From contig DATGZN010000001.1 in NCBI GenBank assembly GCA_035297145.1, forward strand, positions 47,732-111,731: 64,000 nt of DNA, written 5' to 3'. Both the position numbers and the translations under genes were made by a program. The DNA is from QHXW01 sp035297145. Its GTDB lineage: Bacteria > Acidobacteriota > Terriglobia > Bryobacterales > Bryobacteraceae. Shown piece after piece: positions 61,820-64,000 of this stretch; the first letter of the stretch is position 1, and each line of letters begins with the position of its first letter. The notes beneath the pieces were generated by a model, which searched no databases, had not been told where the DNA came from, and saw only the letters and a list, made by a program, of their open reading frames with translations.

Positions 61820-63217
61820 ATGACCGCCTCCCGTTCGGACGCACTCGTGATTTTCGGTGTGACGGGCGATCTCGCCCACAAGATGATCTTCCCGGCACTC
61901 TATGCGATGGTGAAGCGAGGTACTCTCAAGGTCTCGGTAATCGGCGTCGCGCTCCCGAATTGGAGTTTGGCGCGTCTGCGCAAACGCGTGACGGATAGCA
62001 TAAAGCGATCGGGCCGAATCGATAACCAGCGTGCCCTCCACCATCTGCTGTCCCTGCTCAGTTACGTCAGCGGGGATTATAAAGACCCCAACACTTTCAC
62101 AGCGATAAAGAAGGCGCTGCATAAGGCTCGGCGCCCGGCGTACTACCTGGCTATCCCGCCCTCGCTCTTCGAGACGGTGATCAAAGGACTCGGTGCCGCG
62201 AACTTGGCCGAGAATGCGCGCGTCATTGTCGAAAAGCCGTTCGGACGTGACCTGGCCTCCGCGCAGGAGCTCAACCAGGTCGCGCGGACGGTGTTCCCGG
62301 AAGACTCGATTTTCCGCATTGACCATTTCCTCGGGAAGGAGGCGATCATGAATATCCTCTATTTCCGTTTCGCCAATTCGTTCCTGGAGCCGATCTGGAA
62401 CCGCAACTACGTGGCCAGCATCCAGGTCACCCTATCCGAGGATTTCGGTGTGGAGGGGCGCGGTGCATTTTACGAAAGCGCCGGCTGTCTTCGCGACGTG
62501 ATCGAGAACCACCTCTTTCAGATCGTCGCCCTACTTGCCATGGAGCCGCCGTCTGGCAGGGACTTTGGGGCCGTGCACAGCGAGAAAGCTAAGGTCTTTC
62601 AAGCCATGCGCCCCCTAACGCGCGATGACCTGGTGCGCGGCCAGTACGGTGGCTACCGGAAGGAGCCAGGCGTGGCGAAGAACTCCGACGTCGAGACCTT
62701 CTGCGCCCTGCGGCTTTTCATCGACTCATGGCGCTGGGAGGGAGTGCCGTGGTACCTGCGCTCCGGCAAATACCTGGCGGATACCGCGACTGAGGTGCTG
62801 GTAGAACTGAAGCCGCCGCCCCAGAGGCTTTTCGCCGACTCAGCGCCAACGGCCGGCCGGGCCAACTACCTGCGCTTCCGGCTCTCCCCCAACTCGGCCG
62901 TCGCCCTCGCCGCTCGCGTCAAGGTCGCAGGGAAGGAGTTCGTCGGGGACCAGCGAGAGCTCTACCTGTTCGAAGAACGGCCTGGAGAGGAAGCGCCCTA
63001 CGAGCGGCTTCTGAGCGACGCCATGGCTGGCGATGGAGCGCTCTTCACTCGTGAGGACGCGGTGGAGGCCGCCTGGGTTGTGGTCGATCCGGTCCTGAAG
63101 ACGCACAACCGAGTGCGCCCTTACAGGCGCCACAGCTGGGGGCCGAAAAAGGCGGACGCGATTATCGCTTCAAACGGCTGTTGGCACAATCCAAAATCCA
63201 AGGAGGCATCCGAATGA
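61820..63217 (+). CDS. zwf: Glucose-6-phosphate 1-dehydrogenase
   Basis: 465 residues from ATG at 61820 (AAAGGAG 8 bases ahead; the frame opens earlier without signals). NADP-binding VIFGVTGDLAHKMIFPALYA, substrate motif VEKPFGRDLASA and the catalytic RIDHFLGKE with its histidine are all present; the family ending WGPKKADAII...GCWHNPK is intact. First step of the oxidative pentose-phosphate pathway, producing NADPH. An ATG overlapping its stop (63214) opens a frame that soon ends, possibly the lost downstream partner's start, cut by the group II intron fragment. Confidence 0.95.
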   Translation: MTASRSDALVIFGVTGDLAHKMIFPALYAMVKRGTLKVSVIGVALPNWSLARLRKRVTDSIKRSGRIDNQRALHHLLSLLSYVSGDYKDPNTFTAIKKALHKARRPAYYLAIPPSLFETVIKGLGAANLAENARVIVEKPFGRDLASAQELNQVARTVFPEDSIFRIDHFLGKEAIMNILYFRFANSFLEPIWNRNYVASIQVTLSEDFGVEGRGAFYESAGCLRDVIENHLFQIVALLAMEPPSGRDFGAVHSEKAKVFQAMRPLTRDDLVRGQYGGYRKEPGVAKNSDVETFCALRLFIDSWRWEGVPWYLRSGKYLADTATEVLVELKPPPQRLFADSAPTAGRANYLRFRLSPNSAVALAARVKVAGKEFVGDQRELYLFEERPGEEAPYERLLSDAMAGDGALFTREDAVEAAWVVVDPVLKTHNRVRPYRRHSWGPKKADAIIASNGCWHNPKSKEASE

Positions 63218-64000
63218 CGAGCATGCCTCAGACCTGCCCCTGGAGCCGCCGGCGCGCTTGGCGCCAATCATCTCCGCTAGTCTCCTGTCCCAATGGTTCG
63301 TGACAACCTGCGCTAACGGCTCGTGCATTCGGCGGCGCGGTTCCTGCTTCAACTGCTGCAGTTTCGCGCGCATCCGTTTGCCCGCCGTCTTGCGCCATAC
63401 GATGAAGCGCCCCTTCTTGCATCCACAGTAGTGAGTGAACCCCAAGAAGTCGAAGGTCTCCGGTTTTCCCTCTCCACGCTTTCGCCGGTTCGATTCAGCC
63501 AGACGCCCGCACTCGATCAGTCGCGTTTTGTCTGGATGCACTTCCAGTCCGAATTTCGCCAGCCGCTCCCGGAACTCGCCCAGAAACCGCTCCGCGTCTT
63601 CGCGGTACTTGAAACCTGCAACCAGATCGTCGGCGTAGCGAGCGACAACCACTTCGCCCTTCGCCCATTGCTTCCGCCAGACCTCTACCCATTGATCAAA
63701 GACGTAATGCAGGTAGATGTTCGCCAGCAACGGTGAAATCACCGCTCCCTGCGGAGTTCCTACCTTTGACTCTGACCATGCGCCTTCCTCGCTCACCCCC
63801 GCCTTCAGCCATTTATGGATGAGACGGTGGATCCGCGGGTCGGCCACGCGATGCTGAACAAACTTCTCCGTCCACTCGTGGCTCATGTTATCGAAGAACC
63901 CTCGAATGTCGGCGTCCAGAATCCAGCTCACACGCTTCCGGCAGATGCCCACATTCAGCGCATCCAGCGCTTGGTGCGGACTGCGTCCAGGCCGGAACCC
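63170..64000 (-). CDS. Group II intron reverse transcriptase, truncated (5' end outside window)
   Basis: The frame enters from the right edge with GFRPGRSPHQALDAL and continues WILDADIRGFFDNMSHEW, GTPQGAVISPLLANIYLHYV and the catalytic YADDLVAGF, then the thumb (RFLGEFRERLAKFGLEVHPD, FDFLGFTHYCGCKKGRF). Homology ends near 63305 at HEPLAQV; the maturase X domain is missing and the frame runs out into the end of zwf at 63170. No intron domain V is visible on the 3' side. A 3'-truncated copy, probably immobile. Confidence 0.85.
   Translation of the reverse strand, partial: GFRPGRSPHQALDALNVGICRKRVSWILDADIRGFFDNMSHEWTEKFVQHRVADPRIHRLIHKWLKAGVSEEGAWSESKVGTPQGAVISPLLANIYLHYVFDQWVEVWRKQWAKGEVVVARYADDLVAGFKYREDAERFLGEFRERLAKFGLEVHPDKTRLIECGRLAESNRRKRGEGKPETFDFLGFTHYCGCKKGRFIVWRKTAGKRMRAKLQQLKQEPRRRMHEPLAQVVTNHWDRRLAEMIGAKRAGGSRGRSEACSSFGCLLGFWIVPTAV

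Noticed and set aside
1..64000. tRNA, rRNA or CRISPR loci
   Set aside because: No cloverleaf, rRNA core sequence or spaced repeat array was noticed by eye; a dedicated covariance search was not possible.

Overview
The window looks like a stretch of a high-GC Acidobacteriota chromosome, probably near Bryobacterales/Solibacter. The reasons are several PadR plus large FtsX/MacB-type 'ADOP' permease modules, a DUF1800/DUF1501 pair, many secreted plant-polysaccharide hydrolases (GH9, GH78, GH50-like) and a cupin closely matching the Granulicella (R)-hydroxynitrile lyase. No rRNA, tRNA or CRISPR array was seen. The right edge runs into a truncated group II intron reverse transcriptase, and the left edge cuts an ADOP permease.

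Layout. 1-5.0 kb: two paralogous ADOP permeases flanking a PadR regulator, all on the minus strand, with the same palindrome over both promoters. 5.25-12.9 kb: a five-gene minus-strand operon for cell-wall growth and its phospho-control (FHA/DUF3662, PP2C phosphatase, Ser/Thr kinase, a RodA/FtsW-PBP fusion, second FHA/DUF3662). Its gene content resembles the actinobacterial fhaA-fhaB-pstP-rodA-pbpA-pknA-pknB locus, but here rodA and pbpA are one 1091-residue polypeptide. 13-15.2 kb: a PadR gene with a decayed ADOP. 15.2-25.2 kb: secreted proteins, including a PPC-domain protein, the DUF1800/DUF1501 pair behind twin operators, a GH9 cellulase, a nucleoside hydrolase and a FecR protein. 25.3-27.4 kb: groES-groEL behind a degenerate CIRCE and closed by a terminator. 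27.4-33.1 kb: GH78 rhamnosidase, GH50-like hydrolase and a SIS-domain sugar-phosphate protein.

33-43 kb is accessory and scarred: a RelE/ParE-RHH toxin-antitoxin pair, an orphan HExxH protein, a polA 3' scrap, an FAD oxidoreductase, a histidine phosphatase, an alcohol dehydrogenase remnant, the hydroxynitrile-lyase-like cupin, an aldo/keto reductase with divergent AraC regulator, an inverted ADOP remnant and a dead 718-bp IS6-family element with perfect 16-bp ends. 43-63 kb reads as a stress/ion-homeostasis island: AI-2E-type exporter, cytochrome c, DUF3300, DUF2950, MgtA, YihY/BrkB, CsbD, VIT1-like transporter, P-type H+-ATPase, small envelope proteins, an RNB ribonuclease and glucose-6-phosphate dehydrogenase. 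Several genes between 48 and 59.5 kb carry single-base frameshifts, which may be true decay or assembly error.

Regulation visible in the sequence: palindromes overlapping the -10 and start codon of both PadR genes, apparently leaderless transcripts for these and for the cellulase, helically phased twin operators before DUF1800, and a CIRCE before groES.
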